From Asterella californica (taxonomy: Eukaryota > Streptophyta > Marchantiopsida > Marchantiales > Aytoniaceae), in the NCBI GenBank assembly GCA_036924285.1, contig JAYKYS010000014.1:5828001-5892000 (forward strand): 64,000 bases of DNA, written 5' to 3'. The notes below the pieces were generated by a model, which searched no databases, was not told the origin of the DNA, and was given only the letters and a program-made list of their open reading frames with translations. Below are positions 46,557 through 58,522 of the stretch, piece by piece (positions within the stretch are counted from its first letter, which is position 1; the number at the start of each line of letters is the position of its first letter). Made by a program: the position numbers and the translations under genes.

Positions 46557-49500
46557 CTATCTCCTATGATCATCTACCTCATGATCTTCTAGTTCCTTCT
46601 TCCATTCGGACCACTTCCCATTCACAACTTGCTGCAACGGCCTTCTAAGCACAAGCCGGGCAGGTGAGGGGATATAAGAATCGCCCCGGCCATCCTCCAC
46701 GTCCCGTGACTCCAGCAGCTGCTCCTGTCCACCGTCACTTTCATTGATCTCAGTGCTGGCGGGGCTCGGGCTCGGACTCGTCAATGACCAGAAAGAAGGT
46801 TCGTCAGTGTCCGGCCCTCCGAGTCCTTTAAGTTGTAAGGTCGGAACACCGAAGCTGTGTGGGGGTTTTGAGGTTGTTTTCCTGTAGGCAGCTTGGCCTC
46901 CAGTTGACATCAATCGAATGACAATCTTGAACGCAAATGGTGTGAGCACCAGGCTAAGAGCGCTCGTACCCATCAGCAGCAAATATAACTTTTTCGATAC
47001 CAGACCCAGTCCTTGGGCTCGGCTCAGGAGGATGAACGCAAATTCGCCTATCTGTGCCAAGGCAATGCCAACACTCAAGGACGTCTTCCCACCGTATCCA
47101 AAAGCTCGGACCTGGAAAGTAAGCAAGGCTCGTGTTAAATGAGGATCTCGGCAGCGATGAAACACTTAGTACATTGGGCCCAACCTTAACTGCAGGAAAT
47201 ATTCTTTGAGTTCAGGCAAGAATGATACAGTAGAAGTTGGATCTAGTTTGAGATGTTCATGACGGAACGGACCAGTTCACTAACAACGTTAGTATAATTG
47301 ACAGCATTTCAAAATTCGAAGAAAGTGAACTGGCATTGTACACACCACGGCAGAGAAAAGACATGTCTTCCCAAAGAAGACAACCGCCAAAGACGCTAGA
47401 AGTATATCTTTGTGTTGCCACAAAAAGACTGGATGCATGACCATCCCAATGGATGCTAAGAAGAGAGCAGCAAAAATATTCCGGACTGGCTCGACCTGAT
47501 GTAGAGTTTTCTCAGTATATACTCCTCCTGAAACAGCACCAAAATGTCCGTGTGTCAACTTGGTTGCTTGGGGTGATAGAGAGACGAAAACTACCGCAGC
47601 TTTTTGCATGTTTTCCAAGAAACATATCTGCTCATTACTCGTAGGAACGTAGGTAACGAACCTGAGAGCACCAATCCACCAACAAACGCTCCAACTTCCA
47701 GACTGAGGCCCAGACTCTGGCTTATCAGTGCTAGAAGAAGACACACTCCGATGACTCCTATGAGATAAAGTTCTGTGTTGAACTTCGTCAGCTGAACAAG
47801 AGACCGCAAAAAGCGTGGAATGAAGAACTTTTTCAGGGCCCATGCCCCAGCACAAAACGTCAGCAACAACATTCCTTCTCTTGAAAGTGCAACGGCGAAC
47901 GTCGCTATACCACTGCCTTTGGCCGCAAGCGCCGGCATTACCGCCAAAAGGAGTCCAAGAGCACAATCTTGCAGAATCAGCGTACCAAGCATGATCTGCA
48001 CAAAAGCAGTAACGGATGGGACCACATTGTTGTGTAAGCGAACTTCACGTGATTAAAAGGCAACATATGGATATTCGGTTGGAGAGCGTATCTCTCCATG
48101 AGAGAACTGAGTAGAAAACGGTCAGTTGGTAAACGCTGCAAAGCTTGGCACTGGTCTAGCTACGTCTGTCTAGTTCTTCACCAGAAAAAGAATAAAAAAT
48201 ACCTGTCCATGTTCTGTGCTCCCCATTTTAGAGTCCATCAAGCACTTGACAACAACTGCAGTCGAGGACATGGACAGAAACGCCCCTGCATGCATATGAT
48301 GCACACCACATCATCTGCACCTCAAATACAAATACCAGTCAAGCTAAGCAATCACTCATTTCTGACATACAAGAGTAACGACGCCTCAATGTCCTGTCGG
48401 TGACAAAACTGCAGGCCACCGAGAGTTCACAAGTCAGCCGAACGAACAGTACTCGTAGGCTTCACCGGCACATTTTAGGTCCATGGGACGCCGTGCACTC
48501 ACCGATGAAGACACCCTGTGGTACTGAAGAGCCAAGTAGTCCTCCTAAAAGCATAGCAGCACCAATCTGAAGGCATCCGCCTCCTAAGGCCACACCATGC
48601 ACACCCTGCATCTTCCCGGGGTTGAACTCTACGCCCAAAACAAACAGCAGAAACACGACCCCAAACTGAGCCAAGGTCTCAACCTGATGCACACAGCAAA
48701 AAGGAGATGTTCAGCATCCACCTACTTCGCTGTACATGACAATGTAAAGGCTCGCTGAGAGCTGAAGTTGTTTGCAAGGGTACCGCAGATCAGTGTCGTC
48801 GAGAAAGTTACGGTGACTGAAGGACATGCTACAGAGGAGCAGATCTATGTACTTACTTGCACTAACTCATGAACAAGGTGAAGGCCTCCTGGTCCTACAA
48901 CCATTCCAGCGGCCAGATAGCCCAGTATTACAGGTTGCCCAAGCAAGCCACACACCGTGCCCCCAAGAGCAGCAGCAACGATCACAACAATAATGTCAGA
49001 GATCAGAGTAAGATCCTCTTGCAGCTTCATCCGATTCTTGCCCGGATTACTAATCACGTACTCGTTATCTTCTCGATCTATCAACCTGGGAACATCCTCT
49101 ACTTGTTTGTACCCTGCATTGTCTTCAAAACCTTTCTCCCGAGTGATGTTCTTCTTCAGCTGCACAGCAAGTGAGGCATTTTTCACCTCTGGCGGTGGTT
49201 CCACTTTGCGTGACTGCTCAGAGTCTCCCATGATCCTATCAAGCCATGTCACGTCGCTTCCAGCAGTATCTTTCTCCGTCGTGACGTTAGAGGTACCCAC
49301 GGGGTCCCCTGAATTTTCCTCTGCATCCTTTTGAACTTTACTCGACTCCAAATTACTTCCCTCAGTTTTCTGTCCAGCGATATCTAAACCAATACCAGTG
49401 GCATCATCTTCCCTCGTTTCATCATCTTCCTCGTCAAACGAGTGTCCACCCACTCTAGCAACGGTCTCAAGGACGCCTCCTTGGGCGGTGATTGTCTTGT

Positions 49501-50161
49501 TAAATCGTCCTTCTTCTTGGTGAGCTGTGTCTTCCTGCAGCATATCGAGGAGCTTTTCGACGCCTGTGTGTTCCATAGCCTTCAAGTCGCCTTCATTAGC
49601 CGTATCCAGCTCCACCTGCTGGAGTTTTTCCTTCTCAATACCATCTTGCACTCGCTGCCCTTTCTCAGCTTCCTCATCACTGCCAACGTGCCGTATCACA
49701 GCTACATTTTCATAATCGTCCTCTTCAGTTGCAACCTTTGATCCAACCTTCTCTACCAGAGCTTCAATTCCCTTCACTTCCTCGGTTTCATTTCGCACTT
49801 TATTATTAGCCGATGAGGCTGCATTTCCATTATCGAGTTCGACGAGCTGCCTTCGATCGAAAATTCCAGCAGGAATCCCACTACTCGCCCCACGCCACAA
49901 CACCGAACACCAAAGCAATGGGAAAGAAGAAAGAGAGCTACCCAAAGAGGGAACTACAACTCCAGATCTGTAGTCTTGACGGTAAGAAGTTGCAACGAGC
50001 AGCGTGGAGCAGGAAATGACAACAAGTAGAAGTCCAAGCGACACATACTTCCACCAGCAAGAGCCAAACCTTTCCAGCCTCTGCATTACGGAATACAATT
50101 GTGCCGTAAAAGACGAAGAAGGTAAGGAGGAAGCCGACCCATCCGCAGCTCCCACCTCCAT
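46557..50161 (-). CDS. KEA: KEA-type cation/proton antiporter (CPA2 family, KEA4/5/6-like), six exons
   Basis: Minus-strand exons, all phased with GT..AG borders, are 50161-48857, 48683-48503, 48285-48203, 47995-47662, 47527-47346 and 47111-46557 (879 residues). Residues 39-58 form a signal-anchor-like hydrophobic segment. About 105-380 is a very acidic, low-complexity region. The Na+/H+ exchanger core starts near residue 385 and includes ILGYLAAGMVVGPGGL, LAQFGVVFLLFVLGVEFNP, the SMSSTAVVVKCL block, the family's LILQDCALG with the Gln-Asp pair, HQVEPVRNIFAALFLASIG and SLAQIGEF-like ALAQIGEFAFILLSRAQ. There is no KTN/RCK domain after the core, as in KEA4-6 and unlike KEA1-3. Arabidopsis KEA4-6 exchange K+ for H+ in Golgi/trans-Golgi and endosomal membranes. 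The C-terminal ~115 residues are hydrophilic. At 879 residues it is longer than the ~570-610 usual for KEA4-6. Confidence 0.92.
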
Positions 50162-51500
50162 GTACGTACAGTGCAGCCCAGTTCAGGCTTTCCTCCCCAG
50201 GAGAATCAGATTCCTAACTTAGCAACATAAGCATCACCAAAAGCGCGAAGTCCCCGCAACTACGGCCCGAGGTCCACCATCCTCACCCCCTAGAGGCAAG
50301 TAAGCAGGCGTGCGATCCAATGCAAGCAGATACCAAATGCTCTTCTCTCCTCTCCGCCAAAATCAAATCGACCAAATCGTTCAATCTCACGAAGACGAAG
50401 CAAGCGCTACACGCTGCTAAGAGGATCCAATCCCTGACTCTAATCTAAGTGCACTGCACTACCGACTAGGCTGACTCCTAGAACGAAAAGCTCCAGTTCC
50501 GCGGCCGCGAATGTAATGTAGGTGTAGGCTCCTCCATGAGCAGCAACCGGCTGAACGAGCGAGCCGAGCCGAGCCGAGCAGGTTCCTCGAGCCTCAACTA
50601 CAACTACGTGACCGTCCGTCAAGTCAACTAGAGGAGGGGAAAACACCCCTCCCAAAACTCCCGCCCACCATCAGCAGCAGCAGAAGAATTCAGGCCCGAA
50701 ACTCTAGCCAGCAAATTTTCGGCAGAGTGTGCCGCTTTCCGCCGACGACGACCAGGAAAATCAACGCATTGCATCGCACTGCACTGCAATGCACCGTACT
50801 AACTGCACTGCACTCGACTGACTGCGTGAGTCTCCTTCCAGAATAGCAAGTGATCAGATCAGGACGTGTAAGAGAGGCCAAAAGAGACCAGCAGAGTGAG
50901 GAGGAGAGAGAGATACTCTCCTCCAGTTCAGTGAACTGCCTTTCACGTTCGGAAGCACATGCTCAAGGCTAAACGACAAGCAGACCAACTGTACTGATCT
51001 CGGCCTTCCTTCGCTTTCCTTCTCTCCATCGAATCAAGCGTCCCTCGCCCTCGCTGCACTCACTACTGTTAACTCTCTTCGATTCCCTGAGTATACCTCC
51101 CTTCCGGTAAGCGCGTGCGTGCACACCCCAACAGTAAGGGCTTGCCTTGCCCTGGCTCTCCTTTGAACTTTGAACATGCTCCTCTTCTCTCTTCTCTCTT
51201 GTCCGCTGCCTTCCTTCCTCCGCTCTGCTATGCCATAGGTCACCGTGCCTTCGCTTTGCCAGGTTGACGCGTCCCGACTCGTTCACGCACAAGCAGGCCG
51301 CGACCCAAGCACGAAACCATTTTCTCCTCCCTCCAGTACCAACGCCGAGTCCGGACTCACCGAGGAGCCGGTTGGATTGTCTGGTCGGCTCCATCATGAC
51401 CTTATTCTGTCCTCAAAGATGCTACTGTGCTGTTCGTGATGCACGGTCTCCATCAGTGGGGTAAAGTGAACTTGACTCGGAAGTTAGAATACTACATCAG
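50162..51500 (-). promoter_or_regulatory. Upstream region and probable 5' leader of the KEA gene
   Basis: In minus-strand sense this is purine-rich close to the gene's likely transcription start (50840-51240), with GAGAGAG and AGAAGGAAAG runs typical of plant leaders. It holds a GCCGA-type pentamer repeat (50557-50580) and a TGCA-rich cluster (50763-50825). Open frames here on both strands follow the base composition and have no motif. I did not identify a definite TATA box. Confidence 0.35.
50763..50825. repeat. GCACTGCA-type short-word cluster
   Basis: Within about 60 bp the words GCATTGCA, GCACTGCA (twice or more) and GCAATGCA recur and form overlapping small palindromes. The cluster lies about 0.6 kb upstream of the KEA start codon. 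Confidence 0.6.
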
Positions 51501-52782
51501 CGCGTGAAGTATAATATTTACTTCATCTGTTCAAGAGGCCTTGTCACGAGAGTTCTCACTGAAGGAGAACGAGAGCGAGATAGAGAGTAAAGGGAAAGAT
51601 ACTGCTAGAGAGACGACGGCGCTTTTGACTGCTTTCCAGCAGGCTACGTACATTGGCCCGATCTTCATGCGTAGAAGCGCTGCATTTATACACCCCTAAC
51701 GATGGAGTGCAGGGAACGTGACTGAAGAATGTTTTCCTTCGCTCAGTGGAGATCCTCTCATTTACTTCCCTTGCTCTCTTGCCTCTCCCTGCTCTGTGAA
51801 CTATGCTTGAAAGCCGAGGACCTAAAGTAAATTCTAAGTTTGATAGCTGCAAGATGAGCGCTACGCATGACACTCCACTTCATCAAATTCCAGCATGTAA
51901 AAACGCAGCCATCGTATACATCTCTAATTACGGACGGTACACGCGGGCACCTGAAAGCAGGGACGGATATTCAAAGGAAGGAAGGGACTTGATCGGCCTG
52001 TCCGTCCGTCTATCTCTCAATAATGGGACGGTTTTGAATCTTTGGAGCCATGATGATAGAAAAACACTTATTCATGAAGAACTCCCATTTTCCCTTCCAA
52101 AGTAAAAAGAATGGACCGATGGATGGACGACCATATCCTGGACAGCATTATTGGAATCCCAATCGGTCCTGGCGTAAAAAGCGTCAAGGAGGTGGCCCCG
52201 GCCAGCAGGAGAAAAGCGACTAGCGCCTTGTTTCCAGGCCACAGTAGGCACTCACTCGCATGAAGCCATGCGGCGGATTCTGGCAGGAGGACGAGTTTGG
52301 AAAGAAGACAGTTTTGGCACCCTCGAACTCTCTCGTTCGAAGATGGAGAACAATGAATGATCGTAAAGGAGCGAACCGTCTATGGAGGCTTCTCGACTCC
52401 ACGTTCTTCGAAGGTGTGTCCAGAATGAGGTCTATCTACAACAACAAGACACCGAGGGATCGGGACGGATGATGGAAGTCGACAAGGAAGAGGATTGCAG
52501 GCACGATCGCACACGGTCCGGGTGTCGTGTTTGAGAGGGGGCATGGAGCTTATGAAGAAAGATGATCTCCAGCTGTCAGATCTGTTCTTAATCTATTTCA
52601 GCAGAGGTAACAGAAAGAGACTGCGGTTTTCTCTGTGGATTTGATTTCGAGATTGTCGGTCGGTCCTTCTTTGGCCGGACTGTTAAGGCTCTAAACCGTA
52701 ATCTGATTCTTGTGGAAGCACCAGGACATCTTGTCCGATTCTTGTAAAAATTAAAAGCACAGAAAGGGAGGGAGGGACTTGT

Positions 52783-52930
52783 TCTAGTCTTCTCTGTATC
52801 GCTTAAAGAAACATAGTGAACAGCTGCGCGCTTGTTGCCGGAGAACCTAGGGATGCTCTAGTCTTCTCTGTATCACTTAAAGAAACATAGTGAACAGCTG
52901 CTCGCTTGTTGCCGGAGAACCTAGGGATGC
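52783..52930. repeat. Tandem duplication of a 74-bp unit
   Basis: Units 52783-52856 and 52857-52930 are almost identical, both running from TCTAGTCTTCTCTGTATC to ACCTAGGGATGC with only two or three differences. A recent local duplication; no coding significance is seen. Confidence 0.9.
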
Positions 52931-53699
52931 CAGTTTGGTGTTGCCTGACCGAGGATGTTCCGGAGATAGTGAGTTATGACTCCTTTTCTCTTGCGGACAT
53001 ATGGAACCCTTCTCCACTTGAAAATCTTTGCACCATTCTTCAGCCTTCTCACTGCATCGTCTCTGCCGCGAACCATGCTGCGAACCGTGCTGTCTGACTG
53101 CACAAGGTATACGGTTTCCTCCTTAAATTTACTCTTGCAGCAGAAGAATACGATGTCGAGTGACTGCGCCTTCGAAATTTTCACACACAGCACTAAGCAT
53201 CAACGTAGCTGCACCTGTTTTACAGTTATATCCACCACAACCATCAAGATGGTTGAAGGATCAGCAGTAAAGCACTGGAATCAATCAGCCTGGAATCTTG
53301 AACTTAGCCAGCTCCATACCCGCTTCTTGCTTATGATGGGTACAGCTGTTAACTGATGTGCTCATGCACATCATGTTAATAATCATGATTTCAAGCAACT
53401 CCAAGAATGTCCAGACATGTGTAAGGTCAGTTTTTTCAGTTGTTGACTTACCTTTAGCTGAAAGTTCCAGATCAGAACTACCCTGACTTGTCCTTACACC
53501 ATTCAAGCATGTGACTCGTTAACTGCCTCGCCTACCCTTACGAATAGAGCAAAGATCAGGCTCGGGTGCTAGACATACAGATAGCCTTGAGGGCGTAATC
53601 CTCCTCCATCGCGCTATTGCATCTGGTTTACGAAGTCAATCTCTACACTGCCCGCCTGTGCAGTCCAGCAGTCGCTTAAATCGTTTGGACGTGAGTTCG

Positions 53700-53735
53700 C
53701 GACTCCACCCGTAAGTTCGCGACTCGGTGGAGTCG
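53700..53735. repeat. Short inverted repeat (hairpin)
   Basis: Arms CGACTCCACC and GGTGGAGTCG are perfect over 10 bp and enclose a 16-bp loop that itself repeats the preceding TTCGCGACTC motif. It could be a small foldback remnant; no T-tract follows. Confidence 0.65.
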
Positions 53736-53832
53736 AACTGATGCCGGGAAGTAGGTATGATGACTAAGGGTAAATCCTTCTCTTCTCAAGAAATGAACTT
53801 CTCGCTAAATGTAGTTTTGCAGATGGCACCTC

Positions 53833-53911
53833 AAAGAGCCTCGTTGACTGAATTCCACGTTTTAAAGCAACTAAAAGAGTCTTGTTGACTGAATTCCTCG
53901 CTTTAAAGTTG
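53833..53911. repeat. Imperfect tandem repeat, about 41-bp period
   Basis: Two units share AAAGAG, GTTGACTGAATTCC and TTTAAAG in order. The minus-strand frame across it repeats the peptide pattern but has no other protein-like features, so I treat it as non-coding. Confidence 0.7.
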
Positions 53912-56343
53912 AAAAGATAACCGCGAACCTTGATTGAAATGAACTTGCTATTCTCTTTCCATCTGTGTGCTCTCAGGAAGTTGTCATCCTTGACATTGAA
54001 TCCATCATGACGTTTGAAGTCCACGATCGAAACAACAGCAGGAATCAAGTCGATGATAATCGTTATCATAAGTTTAATGTGACTAGCGAGTAGCTAAACA
54101 GACTAGAATTCTACAGAATTTCGATGTTAGGTCAGATGATTCACTTGGTATGGAAAGGCTTACAGAAACATCCAGCATAAGGTTACATGGAACATGGTAC
54201 GGGATCGCCAGCTGAGAATTAACCTTAAATGATTTCTTCAGTTCTGTAATCACACCGATGTGAAATCTCAGTGCCGCACAGGAATCTGGAGAACTCAGCA
54301 TTCGCCTTTTCAGATCTATCCTGTCGTAGTTCACTGGAAACTTCCAAAAAGCTTGAGGAGGAACTTACTCTGTAACTCGAGAAAACTTGTTCGAAGTCGA
54401 GTACTGTCAAGCGACTCTCAAACCTGCCCTGTCGAACTGAAAAGAAAAGATTTGGTTCATGTGCAGTCCAACTAAGTTGCTACCTTGTGACCTTTAGTCG
54501 ACTAGAGACACAGGACTCGCGGAGAAAAAGTCAGATCGGGATCAAGTTTTAGACTCGTACCCATAGCTAGCTGGCTAGCTTGCTTGCCTAGGGATTACTT
54601 GGAGCGGATGTCAGTAAACTTGGAACTAGATTCAGGATTCCTATAAACGCAAATCCAACGAGTTCTCTTACATTAAAGTGAGGGAATAGCAAGAGATGTC
54701 GTGAGTTCCATTTTATGTGGAGGCTACTAAAAGAGACCTAAAACGTCGCTTTCTCTAAGCCGCGTGCCCCTGAATGGAGGACACTTAGTACCAAATGCTG
54801 CACAAGTTCCGCAGTCTCCATCCCTTTGGAGTTTGCGGGTAGCATACTGGAGAAACTCAAACATGTAGAACAGCTCCTGTGCGATGTTGGCTTCCTATGA
54901 TTGCCGCATTCCCGACGTCACTGTTGTACCATCGCTGATTGACTGGATCTTGAGAACAAGGTTCTATGCTTATTGCTTGCCGTGTAATCATGGTCTTTAT
55001 TTCGTGTTGTGACTGTGATATCCCCCTTTACTAGTTCCGAGCTGTGGCTGAGGTTGGTCCTTTACATTTCACAGTATGTTCAGCGAGGTGCAGAGTACGT
55101 TCTAGCAACGCGTTGGAAGGAACATATAACGAGTTGTCTCCTCTTCCATCCTGTCTTCAAGTCTTCCATTCCATGCTCCTGAACAGAACCTTACGGCATC
55201 CAACGCAACTCTGCTCAGCAAGGAAGAATCCAAATTTTCGCTTCGTTGGACTTGGTATTAACTAAGACCAACATGATCGACAATCCTGGCAGACTCGTAT
55301 TTTCATTGAGTAACCTATCCATTCACCATGCGACTAGTACCTTGAAGCTAAGACCCCAGATGAGGTATTGCTTATCTTGTGGATGGAGTTATATTCTATT
55401 CCGCATGTTAGGGGATTCTCAGTTCTGCACGGACTACCTACTGAATGACACGAACCGCAGGTTGCATGGAGGCCAACAACATTAGCTTAGAAGCATCAGA
55501 AGGAGAAGAACTGGTATTGGTATTGTATGAACATACTATACCAAACACATCACGTACTCAGTGGTTCTTTAAATCCCTAACACCTCGAGAAATGGAACCT
55601 CTGTAGTAAGTAGAAGTTGTTGGAAGCTGCTAATCACTTAAATGCACATAGGAAATCTGCATCAATTCTTCGTTACACTTTACACAGAGTTATCACGGCC
55701 CTCATGAGGCAAGTAATCTTGCCCAAGTGAGGACTTCTCTATCTAAGAGGGAGCAGTGTCCCAAGGTCGCTTGCACCTCCGCTTGGGCATAGCAGCCCAG
55801 TTTCGAACATTATCCGATTACACACTGAGCAAACATCCACCCAAGCAACAGTAAGCTCCACGCGGCTTTACAGCAACTGATTATAGACACGGAAAGAATA
55901 AGAATATCCCTCCTTTGGGTATTCTTGTGAGTTGCGGCTTTGTTCGTGAAAATGAACTGTCTTGTAAATACATACAGCCTTCAGTAAGTTCCATGTACTA
56001 TGACATATGACAGTTCGCACCAATCATTTCATCCTGGAATACAACTCCCTAAGACGTTCCCGGAAGTAGACCTGCCTCCTGGGAGATGACTTTTGATCTG
56101 CTTGACACCCCGCTCCCACTGAGCAGAACGGCCTAGCGTTTCATGGGGATGAATGGAATCAATCCTGAATCGGAGTAGACCCATATCCGACCCACAATTC
56201 CCTCGCTCAGACAACCGGTTGTCCAGAGAGCAGTCGCACTGCTTGGTTCGGTCGAACAGTATAACCAGTAACCGAGAAGCGTGAACAGGAAATCAACCCC
56301 GATATCCAATACGGACAAGTTGGTGCAGCAGATACTGGGCAGA

Positions 56344-57776
56344 TCAATGCAGCATATCCGGAACCATTGAGTAGGGAGAGTGGTGAACAGATGCCATGGT
56401 CCCGAAAGGGACAGGATCCAAATGGCCAGGTTGGAACCCAAGAGCGCGCAACCCACCAGGATGTTGAGCGGCGGTTTGGTGTAGCCTCTGAAGCTGAGAG
56501 GTAAGAGCCATAGCATGCGACCTGAGCTCGCGATTTTCTTTCGTCAAATAGTCGTAGCGTTGAGAGGCAATAGAAAACTTCGTCATCATATGATTGTTCT
56601 CCCCCCTCAAATGAGCTACCTGAGCTCGTAACTCATCCAGATGCTGCTGCTTCCTTAGCCGCGATCTTCGTGCCGATTCCCTGTTCGAAAGCATGCGCTT
56701 TTGCTTCCTCTCGTCGATCCCGCCCGTGTGCTGATCATCATCAGAAGTCGAATTTGAAGGGGGCAGGGGATCGGCACCCTCACCGGAGTTTGCTTTCCCC
56801 GCGGTACCCTTCCTATCATTTTTCACAGCCGTACGATGATGGTCAGGTTCCGGTGCGATAAGAGAAGCTATCACATCCGCAGCCTCGGGTTCTGATGAAT
56901 GAGACGAAGAACTTCCTTCCAATGGCCTGTCTCTTCCCGTCCGCTTCAATACCCCGTCGTGCTTCTTCGAATACTGCTCTACTTTGGAATCTGCCACTAA
57001 CTTTTGTGTATCCCTGTCTGCAAAAGAAATTATTCTTGAAGGGTAAGGTGGAGGTAAGAGGCATCTAGTATCTACAAAACGAACCCCAAACCCCGGAAAA
57101 GGTGGCTCGGAGCTTAAAGCAAGCAAGATGGCTCTATCTGGCTTCTAACTTAGGAGCTCACTACGCACACTGAAGAGCAAAATCGGACACAAAAAGTTAG
57201 GAACCACTACAGATTCACGAGTACTGCTCTTGCGCACATTAAACATCAATAATACTTACTACTGTGGACCTAATGATGCAAAGAGGGAGAAGTACCACTC
57301 GGAAGACTGCCACTCAAGGAGTCGTTAGCAGGTCGAGGGAACACGGGTCCATTAGTACCGGCTTCCTTACGGTGTGCAGGAGGAATAGAGGAGGATGCTC
57401 CGCCTTCAGCAATTCTGGACGCATGCGCAGAGGACGAGGGGGGAGCTGGAGCTATAACTGGAACTCTGGCCGATGATGATGAAGCAACCGAAGAAGCACT
57501 CTGATGTGACGCTGAGGGAGCAGAGCCGGAAGACTGTACATTAAGTTGCCACATGGGTGCGAAGAGGTCGTCGACGGAAGTAGCACGTCGCATAGTGTTA
57601 GACATCATAGCCTCTCCTTTCTTACTGTTCGCATCCGCCTCATCTCCTTCTCCGGTGACTTGCTCCATGGCACCCATCCTCCCAACCTTCTCGCCTTTGA
57701 GTCTCTCTGTCTCTCTGAGCGTCGCTAAACTCTCCACCATGCGCGCAACTGGGATCCTCTTGACACTCTTCAACAA
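56344..57776 (-). CDS. bZIP transcription factor (group S/C-like), two exons
   Basis: Proposed exons are 57776-57296 and 57017-56344, joined in phase 1. The start is either 57776 or, in better context, 57740 (372 residues from there). The basic region DERKQKRMLSNRESARRSRLRKQ has the invariant N-x7-R, and the leucine zipper runs from HLDEL with heptad Leu/Met/Ala/Leu positions for about eight turns to LQRLHQ. This style matches plant group S bZIPs, which dimerise with group C members on ACGT-type elements in sugar, energy and stress responses. The N-terminal part holds TSVDDLFAPMW, which recalls the N-terminal SVDD..PFW motif of group C, and a Ser/Ala/Pro-rich stretch. The C-terminus is Gly/Pro/His-rich and ends VPDMLH. 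The donor at 57296 is chosen by phase and is the weakest part of the model. Confidence 0.85.
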
Positions 57777-58400
57777 TCAACGTTACACTTCAAACTAAGT
57801 GAACATAATTTTTCCTGTCACACCCGCCAACCATTCCTTACAAGATCTTTGTACTCTTGAAGGTATTTGACTATCTCCTTCCCTCCGTCTGTACTAGACG
57901 TGCAAATTACTAGAAGAAACGCAACAAACTCTTTTCCTCTCTACCTTTCCCCAAAAGATTGCGTATCAGCGCCGGCAGGCGGCTCTGGCAGACTGAGGCA
58001 AGTTTCCTCTCTGGTGCAAAATACACACTTCGACTCTCTGCAGCAACTACAGTACCTGCGGTTCACGACAGACAGAACGCTTGCTAACAAGCCTGAACTC
58101 TGCGGAGCGAGTAGAATAACGTTCAATTTCTCGATCAGAGAGAGAGTTTGGAAAATTCATTCAGAGCTTCGCTGCTTCCTTTCCTTCTTCCTTAAGAAAA
58201 ACGTGGGACCTGCTACAACGAATGGACAAACAAACGACGAAAGAATGAAAGTGATCCAGTGTGAGGCGAGAGTATTTAAAAGCGACGAGAGAGTGCACAG
58301 TGGGAACGGGAGCCCGAGCGAGAAGGCGCGGTCTGCTTTGACACCTGAGTCTCGCCCGGGCCGCGCCTGCTGAGGCTCTTTCGCCACAGACTATTCTTGC
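57777..58400 (-). promoter_or_regulatory. Upstream region and probable leader of the bZIP gene
   Basis: Purine-rich in minus-strand sense (GAGAGA and GAAAGGAAG runs), consistent with a long plant 5' leader. It contains short ATG frames, for example 58126-57941 and 58387-58157. None resembles the sucrose-control peptide of angiosperm group S1 bZIP leaders as I remember it. No TATA box is assigned. Confidence 0.35.
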
Positions 58401-58522
58401 GAAACTCAGTGCGGTTGACTGGATGGATATAGAACTGGATAAAATCTGACACCAGCTAGTCTAGCCCCGCTGCCAATTTCTCACAACCGTGTTGTCAGTT
58501 TATCTCGTCCCGCGAGGGGTTC

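Larger units (their letters stand above)
51501..56028. other. Gene-poor region between KEA and bZIP
   Basis: Both flanking genes are on the minus strand, so this holds the KEA promoter side and the sequence beyond the bZIP 3' end. Open frames are short and without recognisable motifs. It contains two small tandem duplications (52783-52930 and 53833-53911), a hairpin (53700-53735) and a GCTAGCT-rich patch near 54565-54590. I see no convincing gene or RNA. Confidence 0.5.

Noticed and set aside
50969..51397. 142-codon minus-strand frame upstream of the KEA gene
   Set aside because: Composition is Arg/Glu/Gly-rich because the DNA is purine-rich on this strand. No domain and no plausible splice link to KEA, so it is more likely leader or promoter sequence.
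54480..54640. GCTAGCT-rich patch as a possible regulatory palindrome
   Set aside because: Only a short run of overlapping NheI-like hexamers with no conserved neighbours; a chance cluster is as likely.
56133..56516. 127-codon hydrophobic minus-strand frame at the bZIP 3' end
   Set aside because: It overlaps the bZIP C-terminus in another frame and continues into the 3' untranslated region. Its hydrophobic look is a frame-shift product of the Pro/Gly/His-rich coding sequence.
57264..57476. Plus-strand Arg/Ser/Gly-rich frame opposite the bZIP first exon
   Set aside because: Antisense shadow of the Ser/Ala/Pro-rich coding region.
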